Source: Eriocheir sinensis (taxonomy: Eukaryota > Arthropoda > Malacostraca > Decapoda > Varunidae). From it: a stretch of 64,000 nt of DNA. The notes below the pieces were generated by a model that was not told the DNA's origin, made no database searches, and was given only the letters and a program-made list of their open reading frames with translations. Both the position numbers and the translations under genes were made by a program. Positions 44,888 through 55,061 of this stretch are shown here, in pieces. The stretch is taken from NCBI RefSeq assembly GCF_024679095.1, contig NC_066528.1, positions 15,252,015-15,316,014 of the forward strand. Direction: 5' to 3'. The stretch's first letter is position 1. The number at the start of each line of letters is the position of its first letter.

Positions 44888-44947
<60 letters not shown>
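44888..44947. repeat. (CA)n microsatellite
   Basis: Uninterrupted CA units. Confidence 0.96.
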
Positions 44948-44950
<3 letters not shown>

Positions 44951-45094
44951 TAACGAACTAACACATTACCTGGCGGGATTAATGAGACAGCCGCTGACTC
45001 GTCCATTATTACAGGTAACTCAGCCCCAGGTGAGAATATTAATGAGCAGGGTTGGACACGGCGCCAGGTAGATGTAAGTGTCTTGTCCTCACCT

Positions 45095-45167
45095 ACTTCT
45101 ACTACTACTACTACTACTACTACCACTACAACAACAACAAAGAACAATAATAACGACTACTGCTACA

Positions 45168-45205
<38 letters not shown>

Positions 45206-45341
45206 CACTACTACTACTAGGAAAGCCACGCCACCAACATTAGTAACAACAACAAAAACAACAACCAAATCTACAGCAGCAAAATTAAACCTATATAACA
45301 AATAAGACCAAAAATGATAAGAAACTATATAACATTCTTCC

Positions 45342-45374
<33 letters not shown>

Positions 45375-45775
45375 ATACTACTACTACCAAGGCCACATCA
45401 ACATTAACAGCAATACTAACAACATCTACAACAGCAAACTCAAACTAGAACAAAAACTAGACGAAAATAAAGAGCTCATAACATTCTTCTCTACTACTAC
45501 TACTACTACTACTACTACCTCTACTATTACTACTAAACCCACATCAACATCAATACCAATACTAACAACAACATCTACAACAGCAAAGTCAGAAATATAA
45601 CTAAACAAGACGAAGATAAAGGGCTCATAACATCCTTTCCTACTCCTTCTACTTCCACAAAACCCACATCAACAGCTCATAACATCCTTTCCTACTACTT
45701 CTACTACTACAAAACCCACAACATCAACAGCTCATAACATCCTTTCCACCATCTACACCTCGCGTATACAACAAC
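45095..45775. repeat. Nested repeat: (CTA)n inside ~145-bp tandem units
   Basis: (CTA)n runs at about 45099-45123, 45166-45218, 45343-45372 and 45492-45517 are each followed by a shared block: CACATCAACA, ATACTAACAACA, ATCTACAACAGCAAA and CTCATAACATTCTTC. The last units (45650-45750) are shortened to ~65 bp. Confidence 0.9.
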
Positions 45776-45974
45776 ATGAGTACTACGCTTTTTCTCTCTC
45801 CCTCCACGACACTGTAAATTCGCCCCTCGACCCACCCCACCACCTCCACCACCTCCACCTCCACCTCCCTTTTTATGTGCTCTTAAATCATCACTCGGAA
45901 CCGTGAATGTCCAAAGCAGAAAAGAGGAATGGAGCGTGGTAGAAATACGACCGCTTGAGTGAGAGGTGCGCGCG

Positions 45975-46123
45975 GTTAGCACACACACACACACACACAC
46001 ACTCAGACATCTGCTTACGTGATTCAGTGCATGTGTGAGTGTGTGCGTTCGTGCGTGTGTCACCGTGATTGTTGTGTAATTATTGTTCAAGTGATATCTG
46101 CGAACCTCATTTCCTCTGTGCGT

Positions 46124-46203
<80 letters not shown>

Positions 46204-46204
46204 T
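45975..46204. repeat. (CA)n ... (GT)n pair
   Basis: (CA)n at about 45978-46002 and a long (GT)n at about 46119-46201 are complementary, 120 bp apart, so could form a hairpin. Confidence 0.93.
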
Positions 46205-46439
46205 ACATATATTAGTTTTAGGAGCCTTTTGTGTGTATATACAGATATGAAAACACACACAAAAAAAGTAATAAAAGAAAGAAAAAAAAGTTACATACAA
46301 AAGGAGAGGCTGTCGGCGCGTGATTTATTTACCACCAAAACAAAAACAACCAAAAAAAAAACACCACTAACCATCTCAGGCAACCAAACCACCCGGCACC
46401 TGTATTTCTTTAAGCAGTTTCCTGATGCCCTGTTCTGAA

Positions 46440-46622
46440 CCGGTAGCAGCGACGGGCCAAATTTGTGCCATGATATAAACCCCCCAAAATAGATGATGCA
46501 TAACCTGATCAGAAATGCTTTGATATATATTATGAAATGGTTTGTGTGAGGGGTGATTTTTTCTCATTATTCTCGCTTAGAGGGACCATTAAGATACATG
46601 ATCCCCGCTGCTACCGGGTTAA
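46440..46622 (+). mobile_element. 180-bp TIR element (MITE A), copy 4
   Basis: Body 46440-46618 with ends CCGGTAGCAGCGACGGG and, inverted, CCCGGTAGCAGCGGGG; left flank TGAA, right flank TTAA. The inner sequence (ATGATATAAACCCCCC, TTTGATATATATTATGAA) matches copy 1 best. It abuts the next TIR element by about 60 bp. Confidence 0.78.
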
Positions 46623-46683
46623 ACCTTTCAAAGCTTCAGTTCGCCTGTTACAAAAACCTCTCGTGGTAGAAGTTGGTGCTGGG

Positions 46684-47345
46684 CAGGGTTACCAAATTAC
46701 AGTATTCAGCCACTCAGCACGTATTTCCCGGTTCTGAGTCACAGCTATTACAAACAAACGCCCAAAGTCTATATATACCAAATCAAGTCATACGCAGCTT
46801 TGTGGGAGGAGACACGGCAGAGGCGTGCCTTATTCGTGACGTTGCTTGGAGCCAAACTAGAGAATGCAGAAACAGGGATTTAGAGAAAACGAAGAAAGGT
46901 GGACTAATTTAAATCAATCACTTGAATATGACCCCTCTCACACCCCACACCGCCGTTTGTAGGCATTGGAATTACAGCCACGCAATAGCACAATACAAAA
47001 GGCATATTATTTCGTCATTTGCTTGCCTGAGTGCGCGGTGAAAGAAGGCGAGAATGCACATCCAAAGTGCACACACGGCCGCAACTTTAGTCACCCGTGT
47101 ACTGGCTTCAAGTGACGTCATCCCACTGCTCCGCCCCAAACCGACCCCTGCGCGTGCTGGTCGCAGTTTTGAAGGCAGAGTGACTTGACTTGGTATATAT
47201 AGACTTTGCAAACGCCAATAAGTAATGCTTTAAACGAGAAATTTAACTGGTATTTCGTTATCTGTGTGGGTAGGAAAGTTTTGGGCCCTGAAACTGATAA
47301 ATGCGATGTTTTGAGTACGATAACTTGGCAATCTTGGCACTGCTG
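46684..47345. mobile_element. Non-autonomous TIR element with ~100-130 bp inverted ends
   Basis: The left end CAGGGTTACCAAATTACAGT and the right end, on the opposite strand, TTGCCAAGTTATCGTACTCA both resemble one terminal consensus. The best-conserved inner arms are CAAAGTCTATATATACCAA at 46766-46784 and its reverse complement at 47191-47209, followed inward by TCAAGTC on both sides. There is no ORF with transposase features. TGCTGGG flanks both sides (46677-46683 and 47341-47347), possibly a decayed target duplication. hAT origin is an inference. Confidence 0.6.
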
Positions 47346-47426
47346 GGATTTTCATGGACTGTTTCGTGATCCCAGTGGTAGTTTGACACGACCTCTGTAC
47401 CTTGAACGGGGAAAACGACCATCATG
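47345..47426 (-). mobile_element. Fragment of dispersed TIR-like repeat B
   Basis: CCCAGTGGTAGTTTGACACG and CTCTGTACCTTGAACG match the inner part of the element at 20688-20904 in opposite sense to its minus-strand reading. Confidence 0.55.
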
Positions 47427-48245
47427 CAACGTTACCAATTGTCGTACTTTGTCTATATATTTGCTGATTTCCGACCCCAAAACTGCCACCTCGACCCAAA
47501 TAACTGCCTTCATATATAGTTATCCTTAAAGTGGTTATTTATAGGTGTTTCTTTGGCAATAACTATGAGCAGATTGTCGTACTCTGCCTTATATATTTGC
47601 TGATTTCCGACCCAAAAACTGCCACCTCGACCCAAATAACTGCCTTCATATATGCGTAGATTGTCGTACTCTGCCTCTTACGTTTCCTGATTTACGACCC
47701 AAAAACTGTTTTCATCACCCAAATAACTCCCTTCATATATAGTTATCGTTAAAGTGGTTAATTATTGGTGTTTCTTTGGCAATAACTATGGCCAGATTGT
47801 CGTACTCTGCCTCTTACGATTGCTGATTTCAGACCCCAAAACTGCTTTCACTACCCCAATAGCTCCCTTCATGTATAGTTATCGTTAAAGTGGTTAATTA
47901 TTGGTGTTTTTTGGCAATAACTAAGGCCAGAATGTCGTACTCTGCCTCTTACGATTGCTGATTTCAGACCCAAAAACTGCTTACATTACCCCAATAGCTC
48001 CCTTCATATATAATTATCGTTAAAGTGGTTAATTACTAGTGTTTCTTTGTCAATAACTATGGCTCAGAAACCGGTTAATACGAGGCTCTGAGTACGATAA
48101 TCCAGCATCGGAGTGACCATGAAGACCCGGTTAATGAAAGTGGTTGATTATTGGTGATTTTTGGCAATAACTATGGCTCAGAAACCGGTTAATACAAGGC
48201 TCTGAGTACGATAATCTAGCATCGGAGTGACCATGAAGACCCGGA
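47427..48245. repeat. TIR-element remnant expanded as ~140-bp tandem units
   Basis: GATTGTCGTACTCTGCCTC, TTGCTGATTTC, GACCCAAAAACTG and CTTCATATATAGTTATCG, then AAAGTGGTTAATTATTGG and TTTGGCAATAACTATGG recur five times with variation. The array begins CAACGTTACCAATTGTCGTA and ends, reading inward from the right, with GATTATCGTACTCAGAGCC and AACCGGTTTCTGAGCCATAG; the right-hand ~115 bp is itself duplicated (48055-48130 and 48168-48245). The ends match those of 46684-47345 and 52032-52219, so this looks like one TIR family whose interior amplified. Confidence 0.75.
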
Positions 48246-48424
48246 TAATATGGAAAAAAGTTAAATAGAAAATGACGTGAATTACTCCGATTATTTTCTT
48301 ATATTCCAACATCACATAAATCAGTTTCTTAAGAGGCCAGTCACTTCCTGTATATTATTATTGAAGGAAGGTTGTTGGGGAGAGGTTCTTGGGCGCCCGT
48401 GTTTTATTTTTTATTTTTTATTTT
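48246..48424. other. Unassigned interval
   Basis: AT-rich mixed sequence, no feature seen. Confidence 0.4.
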
Positions 48425-48480
48425 CTTACAACAGAGGAGACAGTTCAAGGTATACAAGAAAAAAAAATTATTAAGCCGCC
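48425..48480 (-). mobile_element. LINE 3'-tail fragment (minus)
   Basis: Minus strand: TATACCTTGAACTGTCTCC then TCTGTTGTAAGAAAATAAAA, matching the LINE tail. Confidence 0.65.
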
Positions 48481-48549
48481 CACGTGTCTGTATAACCATG
48501 GACCTGTTATTATTAATTTCACATATATACAAAAAAAAGGAGAAGGGGG

Positions 48550-48770
48550 GAAGGTTACATGAAGGAGGGGGAGGAAGGGGATGGGGAGGGGAGGTTACAT
48601 GAAGGGGATGGGGAGGGGAGGTTACATGAAGGGGATGGGGAGGGGAGGTTACATGAAGGGGGTGGGGAGGGGAGGTTACATGAAGGGGGTGGGGAGGGGA
48701 GGTTACATGAAGGGGGTGGGGAGGGGAGGTTACATGAAGAGGTGGTGGAGGGGGAGTGGGGGGGTAGATA
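48550..48770. repeat. 27-bp minisatellite (7 copies)
   Basis: GGTTACATGAAGGGG then (A/G)TGGGGAGGGGA repeats every 27 bp at 48592, 48619, 48646, 48673, 48700 and 48727, with a longer first unit. All frames stay open, so short Gly/Arg-rich ORFs appear on both strands; none is credible. Confidence 0.97.
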
Positions 48771-48785
48771 AGGTACAGCAGTGAT

Positions 48786-48850
48786 TAGCGGGCTTTTTTT
48801 CTCTTTTTCTTTACCCATGAGCTCCTTCCTTTACTGCAAAAAAAATAGAT
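48786..48850 (+). mobile_element. LINE 3'-tail fragment
   Basis: TAGCGGGCTTTTTTTC, ACCCATGAGCTCCTTCC and TTTACTGCAAAAAAAA match the LINE tail in order. Confidence 0.65.
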
Positions 48851-48959
48851 AAATGTCCATTCTCATAAACATATAGGGCTCCATTAAAGACTATTTGTAA
48901 GGCCAGAGAAAAGATTATAAGTGTGTCTCGCCATGCCCGAATATGTGACTGAATTTTAA

Positions 48960-49370
48960 GTGGTGATCATCCTTCCTTTTCATTCTTTCTTATATCTTTC
49001 AATCACTCTTCGTTTCTCTTCCTCTGTTTCATATTTTTTACGCCTTTCCTATACAGCTTATCCTTCCCTATTCTCTCCTTTCTCTTCTTCCTTCTTCCTC
49101 CTTCCTTCTTCCTTCATATTCCTTACACGTCTCCTACGGCTTATCCTTCCCTATTCTCTCCTTTCTCTTCTTCCTTCTTCCTCCTTCCTTCTTCCTTCAT
49201 ATTCCTTACACGTCTCCTACGGCTTATCCTTCCCTATGCTCTCCTTTCTCTTCTTCCTTCTTCCTTCATATTCCTTACACGTCTCCTACGGCTTATCCTT
49301 CCCTATTCTCTCCTTTCTCTTCTTCCTTCTTTCTCCCTCCTCCCTTCTTCCCGTCAATGCCACCCCTTAA
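48960..49370. repeat. ~60-83 bp pyrimidine minisatellite (4 copies)
   Basis: CATATTCCTTACACGTCTCC and TACGGCTTATCCTTCCCTAT then CTCTCCTTTCTCTTCTTCC repeat near 49112, 49198 and 49267, with a decayed first copy near 49030. Confidence 0.92.
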
Positions 49371-49389
49371 AAAATATATTCAATGTCAT

Positions 49390-49612
49390 TTTCATTTTAA
49401 TATTTTCTTTTTTCAGATTAACTGCGCATCGCCAGGCTCAGTTCTATGACTCTGGACTTATACGACGTAGAAAAAAAAAGAGAATTCAAGCCAACTTCGA
49501 TTTTTATAATATTAACTGCGTATCACCCAGGCACAGATATATGAGGCTGGATTTAACTGATGAAGAAATACGAAGAAAAAAAACAAAGTAACCAGTGTAA
49601 AGACGTTTAAAG
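49390..49612. repeat. Short direct duplication
   Basis: ATTAACTGCG-ATC-CCAGGC-CAG with TATGA-CTGGA-TTA occurs at about 49418-49460 and 49510-49560, and an AACTGCGTATTACCAAGCC relative lies at 49869. No gene. Confidence 0.6.
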
Positions 49613-49614
49613 TA

Positions 49615-49700
49615 AGTAGCGGGCTTTTTTTTTTCATTATTATTTCCTTTTTTTATGCCCTTGAACTGTCTCCTTTGTTGTAAAAAAAAAAAAAAAAGAG
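49615..49700 (+). mobile_element. LINE 3'-tail copy
   Basis: AGTAGCGGGCTTTTTTTTTT, ATTATTTCCTTTTTTTATGC, CCTTGAACTGTCTCCTTTG and TTGTAAAAAA match the tail at 63370-63440. Confidence 0.78.
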
Positions 49701-49702
49701 GT

Positions 49703-49719
49703 TGATGATGATGATGATA

Positions 49720-49751
<32 letters not shown>

Positions 49752-49760
49752 GATGATGAG
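49703..49760. repeat. (GAT)n microsatellite
   Basis: GAT units with single AAT and GGT interruptions, directly after the A run of the LINE tail. Confidence 0.93.
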
Positions 49761-50493
49761 GGGAAGTAAGAAGTGGAGTTAATTCGATCAAGAGTGAATG
49801 TAAGAGAAGGCTAAGAATTTTGATGAAGGGAAAGAAAAGCAAAAGAATAAGATTAAAGAGAATTATATGAACTGCGTATTACCAAGCCTTGCAGGACCAT
49901 ATATATTCTCTATCGCTTCGTCGCCTACACACCCCATTTGACAAGGCTTTCGTGGGATAGACCTCAAAACCTCGATACTTATTAAAGAAAAACGTATATT
50001 AATTTCCATGACATCGATTCCTGATTTCCTTTTCTTTTTCCTCATTTGTCTATTTTTTTTTTTGTCTCCACTTTTCATTCTGTAAGTCAGTTTTTCGCCT
50101 TTTTTTAATTTACTCCAATTGTCTTTTCATTATATTTTCCGGTCTGTTGCTTCCTTTGTTTTCTTCAAGCACTTTATATGACCAGTTTTTCAAGGCATTT
50201 TTTATTGTATATATTGTTGTTTTTTCCCTATTTTCGTTATGCATTTTCTGTATATTTTTCAATCTCAGTCGCTTGCTATCTTTCACCTTTTTCCTCTTTT
50301 CAATCTCTATAGGAAGTCTTTTTTTTCTTTCTTCTTCTTTATTCATCCTTGTCATTCATTCACTCTTCATTTCTCTTCCTTTCTTCTCATATTTCTTCAA
50401 TGTTTTCTTCGGCTTCGTCTTCCCCTCTTCTCCTGTCCTTTTTCTTCTCTTTTATCCTTCTTTCCTCTTTTTCATCGTTTCTTATCTTTATCC
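49761..50493. other. Mixed then T/C-rich interval
   Basis: 49761-50000 is mixed (a fragment of repeat B, ATTTGACAAGGCTTTCGTGG, lies at 49938). 50020-50490 is T-rich pyrimidine sequence. The Phe/Leu/Ser frame of about 127 codons at 50147-50530 has no domain and is probably artefactual. Confidence 0.5.
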
Positions 50494-50622
50494 TCCTGAA
50501 ATTGACCTATCTTTCGGCCACTCCTCTTAACTCTTGTAGAAGGAGTGAGTAGCGGTTTTTTTTTCATTATAGTTTCCATTTTTTTGCCCTTGAACTGTTT
50601 CCTCTACTGTAAAAAAAAATCT
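50494..50622 (+). mobile_element. LINE 3'-tail copy
   Basis: CCTGAAATTGACCTATCTTT, CGGCCACTCC, GAGTAGCGG and TTTGCCCTTGAACTGTTTCC then CTACTGTAAAAAAAA. This is a good match to the stop-codon-to-tail region of the LINE (63312-63440), so a retrotransposition with extreme 5' truncation is likely. Confidence 0.78.
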
Positions 50623-50759
50623 TCCCTTTATATCTCATTTCTCTACCTTCATCCCTTACCAAAGAATGCTAATCCAATATCTGTCTACCTCCTTTTATTT
50701 ATCACTATTTTTCTTTGTCTCAGATCTCTCTAACACTTACTCTCTTTCATTATTTTTTT

Positions 50760-51190
50760 ACTCGCTACTCTCTATAGAAAGTATTTACAATCTTTCATGA
50801 CATAAGAATCCTGCCCCTCATTTCTGTCTCCCTTCGTCTATCACTATTTTTCTCTTTGTCTCCTCTCTTTGTTACCATTTCCTTCGCTTTCAATCTCTCT
50901 ATGGCTCTTTGTTTCATGACCCTTTGTTACATAAGAACTCAAATTGCTGCTTTTTCCCGTCCTCTAATATTTCCGTGACATATCCTCTGGTTTTGCGGTC
51001 CTTTGTTACGTAAGAAATCTGTATGTTACCCTTTCCTTCCCTAACAATCTTTCTATGACATACCATTTCTTTGTTTGATCCTTTGTTACATAAGAACTCA
51101 AATTGCTGTTTTTTTCCTTCCCTCCCATACTTCCGTAACTCTTCCTCTGTTTGGGTTTACGCTCCTTTGTGATGTAAGAACTCTCCCCTG
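50760..51190. repeat. ~150-bp degenerate tandem repeat
   Basis: CCTTTGTTACATAAGAACTC then AAATTGCTG-TTTTTCC recurs at about 50918 and 51070. More diverged copies lie near 50795, 51000 and 51160. Confidence 0.75.
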
Positions 51191-51279
51191 CCTCTATGGT
51201 CTCAAGGAGTGAAATATAGGAGTGGGTGTTGAGTGCCACATCCCAGCATTGCCTGACGGGGTGATCAAGGCACGGAGGG

Positions 51280-51665
51280 AGCGAGGGAAGGTGGGAGGAG
51301 AGAACACAAAGAAGGGTGATTGATGTAGGAGGTAGAGGAACGTGCGAGGAAGGGGATAGTGGGCGTTGGAGGAAAGAAGGGAGAAGGAAGGGAGAAGGAA
51401 GAAGAGAGGGAGGAGGAGGGAGGAGAATAAGCTGAAGAAGTGTAGAAGGAAGGAAATGAACGGTAAATGGAAGAAAAGAAAAGAATAAAAAGAAGGAAGA
51501 AAAGAAGGGAGAATGGGAGTGAATGCCGAAGAAACATAGAAGGAATATGAGAAAGAAGATAAATAAACGGTAAATAAAAGATAAGAAACGATAACAAAGA
51601 AGGAAGAAGAAGGATGAAAAAGAAGCAAAAAGAGAGAGAGAAGAATAGGGAAAGGAAAAACATGG
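51280..51665. repeat. Polypurine tract
   Basis: GGAAGAAGG/GAAAGAAGG purine DNA with GAATAAGC/GAATGCCGAAGAA words roughly 110 bp apart. Long minus-strand Ser/Phe/Leu frames are artefacts. Confidence 0.8.
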
Positions 51666-52023
51666 AGAATGGCTCATAACGTAGGTAGGGAGAAGTTATC
51701 AGTTTCTGACGTCACTGCACAATGTCACTTATTGCCAAACTCGCTTTTGCAACACGAGAAACAACAGCTCCTGGGTCATCTAAGCCACACCACACAACAT
51801 CCCTCTGTGTAAGGAGTAGGTGCAGTTCTCCGGCAGTACTCAGCGTCAACAAATCTTGGGTCGTTGGCTCCCTTGGTCACTAACAGGCATAAAACATGAA
51901 GCCACAAAGGCCGAGAAGCATAAAGTCAAGCCCCGGGGTATTGTGCAGCGGGGGAGAACGTTCCTCTGAGGCTGTGAGGTTAACAAGACACTGTTTGGTG
52001 ATGCAGAGGCAGTGATGTTTAAG
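51666..52023. other. Unassigned mixed interval
   Basis: No gene or repeat recognised. A palindromic TGACGTCA occurs at 51707-51714. Confidence 0.4.
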
Positions 52024-52227
52024 GTGAGGGGCGACGTTACCATATTATCGTATCCATTGTATTTACCGTTTTTAGACACTTCACTATAGCAAAAAGACAC
52101 TTATCATCAAACCTTTCAACGGTAACTATAAATAAATGTAGTTCTTGGAATGGAGGAGACAGTTTTTGAGTGGGAAATCGGAAAAAAAAGAGCTTAAGTA
52201 CGACAATCTGGTAACGCTGGTGACGGG
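52024..52227. mobile_element. 188-bp TIR element with near-perfect 8-bp target duplication
   Basis: Body 52032-52219. Left end CGACGTTACCATATTATCGTA; right end, on the opposite strand, CAGCGTTACCAGATTGTCGTA. Flanks are GTGAGGGG (52024-52031) and GTGACGGG (52220-52227), 7 of 8 identical. The ends match the 46.7-48.2 kb elements, so this is a short non-autonomous member of the same, probably hAT-like, family. No coding capacity. Confidence 0.72.
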
Positions 52228-52384
52228 TGAGGGGTGAGGGACGGGGGTGGGGGGGGTGAAGGAGAAGGTTATGAGGTGATTATCGCCCATTGGAGTCTGA
52301 GTTATATACGCGTTATGTACATGTGTTTGTCTTGTATGATCTGTGTTCTTGGTGGCCTTCAAATCTTGCGGGTCATAGATCTGG

Positions 52385-52745
52385 GTCGGTATTTTCAGAA
52401 GCTTCCATCTCTCACGTCAACGGTTTTCAGATCCCGAATATAAGTGTTTTTTTCACGTTCAAGGTACAGAAGAAGGGTCAAACTACCACCAGGGTCATAG
52501 AAGAACCTCTGGAAATGACCCAAACTCCCACGAACGAATAGGTGAGTGTTTTTTCACGTTCATGGTACAGAAAAAGGGTCAAACTACCACCAGGGTCATA
52601 AAAGTATGCCTCTGGAAATGCCCCAAACTCCCACGAACGAATAGGAGGAGTTTTCATGAGTGCTTTTTCACGTTCATGGTACAGAGGAAGGGTCAAACTA
52701 CCACCAGGGTCATAAAAGTATGCCTCTGGAAACCCCCCCCCCTGC
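52385..52745 (+). mobile_element. Dispersed TIR-like repeat B with internal ~105-bp triplication
   Basis: It starts GGTCGGTATTTTCAGAAGC and CTCACGTCAACGG. The block TTTTTCACGTTCATGGTACAG, AAGGGTCAAACTACCACC, AGGGTCATA and CTCTGGAAATG then appears three times (52447, 52550, 52668). Short frames repeat accordingly and are not genes. Confidence 0.75.
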
Positions 52746-52899
52746 ACTCAAAGGGACATAAAGCATAATAAAATAACCCAAAAAGTAAAACATGGAATCA
52801 AGAACAAATAAATACAATCACAAAATATAAGGAAACAAAAATAAGGAAATACAAAAAACGAAAAATAAAAAGACAACAAAGAAGAAGAAGGAAAAAAAA

Positions 52900-52947
52900 T
52901 GATCACTACTACTATTACTATTACTATTACTACTGTTACTGTTACTG

Positions 52948-52983
<36 letters not shown>

Positions 52984-53020
52984 TTTCTATTACTATTACT
53001 ATTACTACTACTACTACTAT

Positions 53021-53064
<44 letters not shown>

Positions 53065-53068
53065 CTAC
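52900..53068. repeat. (CTA)n compound microsatellite
   Basis: ACT/ATT trinucleotides, pure CTA at about 52943-52982 and 53023-53062. Confidence 0.94.
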
Positions 53069-53265
53069 CACTACTACTTTTCTTCTTTGTCTTCTTCTTA
53101 TCCTTGTTTTTCTTGATAATCTTTTTGTTATTGTTCTTAGTTTTGTTTTTCTTATTCTCGTTCTTGTTGTTTCTGTTATTTTCCTTGTTCTTGTTTTTAT
53201 TCTTCTTTTTCTTTTACTTCTCCTTCTTCCTCCTCCTCTTCTTCTTCTTTTCCTTTTTCTAACAA
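53069..53265. repeat. TTC/TTG pyrimidine-rich tract
   Basis: T-rich sequence with CTTGTTTTTCTT words; no gene. Confidence 0.75.
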
Positions 53266-53439
53266 TACTCAGAACTCTTACGCAACAGAAGGAGATCCTA
53301 AAGACTTGATTCCTTCACCTTAATTAACGAAGCTCCCCCTTCACCTCACCAGCGCCTCACCTGTCCGTGCCTCAAGCTGCCCAGGTAAGTTATGATTAAA
53401 GTTGTGTTATGTAGATTTAGAGGGATTTGGAGGGGTGTT

Positions 53440-53589
53440 GGTGGAGAAAAAGGAGGAGGAGGAGGAGGAGGAGGAGGAGGAGGAGGAGGAGGAGGAGGAG
53501 GGGAAGATGATGATGATGAGGAAGACGATAAAGAAGATGAAGAAGAAAAAGAAGAAGACGACGCAGAAAGTAGTAGTAGTAGTAGTAGT

Positions 53590-53643
<54 letters not shown>

Positions 53644-53690
53644 GTGATAACAGGTCCTGTCCACAAAGTTAAGATAAACGGCTTCTGATC

Positions 53691-53742
<52 letters not shown>

Positions 53743-53818
53743 CCCTTTAACGCTTTGATGGCGATGCTGTTTTTTTTTCTTTTTTTCTTTCTACGGGACG
53801 GTTGATGTTGACAGGTTA

Positions 53819-53878
<60 letters not shown>

Positions 53879-53912
53879 GAATAATGATTAATAGGAAAGA
53901 ATATACGGACAG

Positions 53913-53993
<81 letters not shown>

Positions 53994-54059
53994 GTAATTG
54001 TGGGTTCCTTACTACCGTGGTTACCTGCCCTTAAGTGCGCCACGCCCCTCCCAACCTTC

Positions 54060-54100
<41 letters not shown>
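53440..54100. repeat. Dense microsatellite cluster (GGA, GAT, TAG, GA, CT, GT)
   Basis: (GGA)n at about 53450-53500, (GAT) at 53507-53520, (TAG)n at 53570-53590, (GA)n at 53594-53642, (CT)n at 53693-53739, (GT)n at 53820-53876, (CT)n at 53915-53991 and 54064-54098. The (GA) and (CT) runs are complementary and could pair. Confidence 0.95.
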
Positions 54101-54101
<1 letters not shown>

Positions 54102-54179
54102 ACATTCTTCCCTCCTACTAAGGCAAGGAGGTTATGTTATCGGTTCGGTTAGTCTATGTTTGTCTGTCTATTTAAAATC

Positions 54180-54600
54180 ATGATTACTCAAAACCTAACC
54201 GTCGAAAAGCCACTAAACTCACATGAGATCAGCCTTAGGTTAATATCTAAAGCTGATAAAAGTTTAGTTAAAATCTGATAGAAAGTTACTGAATAATGGC
54301 GAATAAATTACCAAAGAAATGGGAAGAATTGACTTACAGCGGCCATATTGAAAACCCCATCTGTGTTATAGTTTCCCCAAGCAATAAATAGAGGCCGAAA
54401 ATCTTTGTTTGTTTGTTTGTTTCCCGAGGTGATACTGCAGCCCCTTCCCTTTACAAGTTGAAAATGAGTAACAGAATGAATGACAGCAGAATTGGACATA
54501 AGAAAGAAAATAGAAAAGAAATAAAAGACCAACAGAAGGGAAGTGGAAAGGGGACTAAATGGATGATAGCGGTCTTCAGTGAGGGAGTGCAATGACTTCT
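54180..54600. other. Unassigned AT-rich interval
   Basis: Mixed sequence, (GTTT)n at 54407-54422. No gene recognised; 54600-54770 is G-rich mixed. Confidence 0.4.
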
Positions 54601-54774
54601 TTCAGAGGGTAAGGTGGCTTGTGTCTGGGGGCTGTCTGGGCGCGTGCCACCCCCCAAAACGGCAAGGGGTGATACCGTGACAGGGGAGAGGGGTGAATGG
54701 CCGGAAGGGTTAGGTGAGGAGGCACTGGGGGAGGGGTGCAGTATAGGGGAGGCAAGTGAAGGCTGGGGAGAAGT

Positions 54775-55060
54775 GAAAGGGAGAATGAGGAGGAAGAGGA
54801 GAAATGAGAAGGAAAAGGAGGAGAAGGAGAAGGAGAACGAAAAGTGAAAGGGAGAAGAAGAAAAAGAAGAAGAAGGAGAAGTTAAAGGGAGGAGGAGGAG
54901 GAGAAGTGAAAGTGAGGAGGAGGAGGAGGAGGGAAAGGAGGAGGGAAAGGAGGAGGAGGAAAAAAAGAGAAGCAAAAGAACAAGAACAACAGAAAAGAAG
55001 GAAGAAAAACGAGAAATAAAGCAAAAAAAAAAAATGAAAATGAAAAAATGAAAAGTTAAG
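54775..55060. repeat. Polypurine tract
   Basis: GGAGAAG/GAGGAGG and A-rich purine DNA. Confidence 0.85.
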
Positions 55061-55061
55061 T

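Noticed and set aside
50147..50530. 127-codon Phe/Leu/Ser frame that looks like a membrane protein
   Set aside because: It lies in T/C-rich DNA and ends within a LINE tail; hydrophobic content follows from base composition.
53381..53390. CCAGGTAAGT, a strong splice-donor consensus
   Set aside because: No convincing coding frame or acceptor lies upstream. Similar CAGGTAAG words at 31812 and 26280-26400 also lack exons, and the first is changed in its duplicate.
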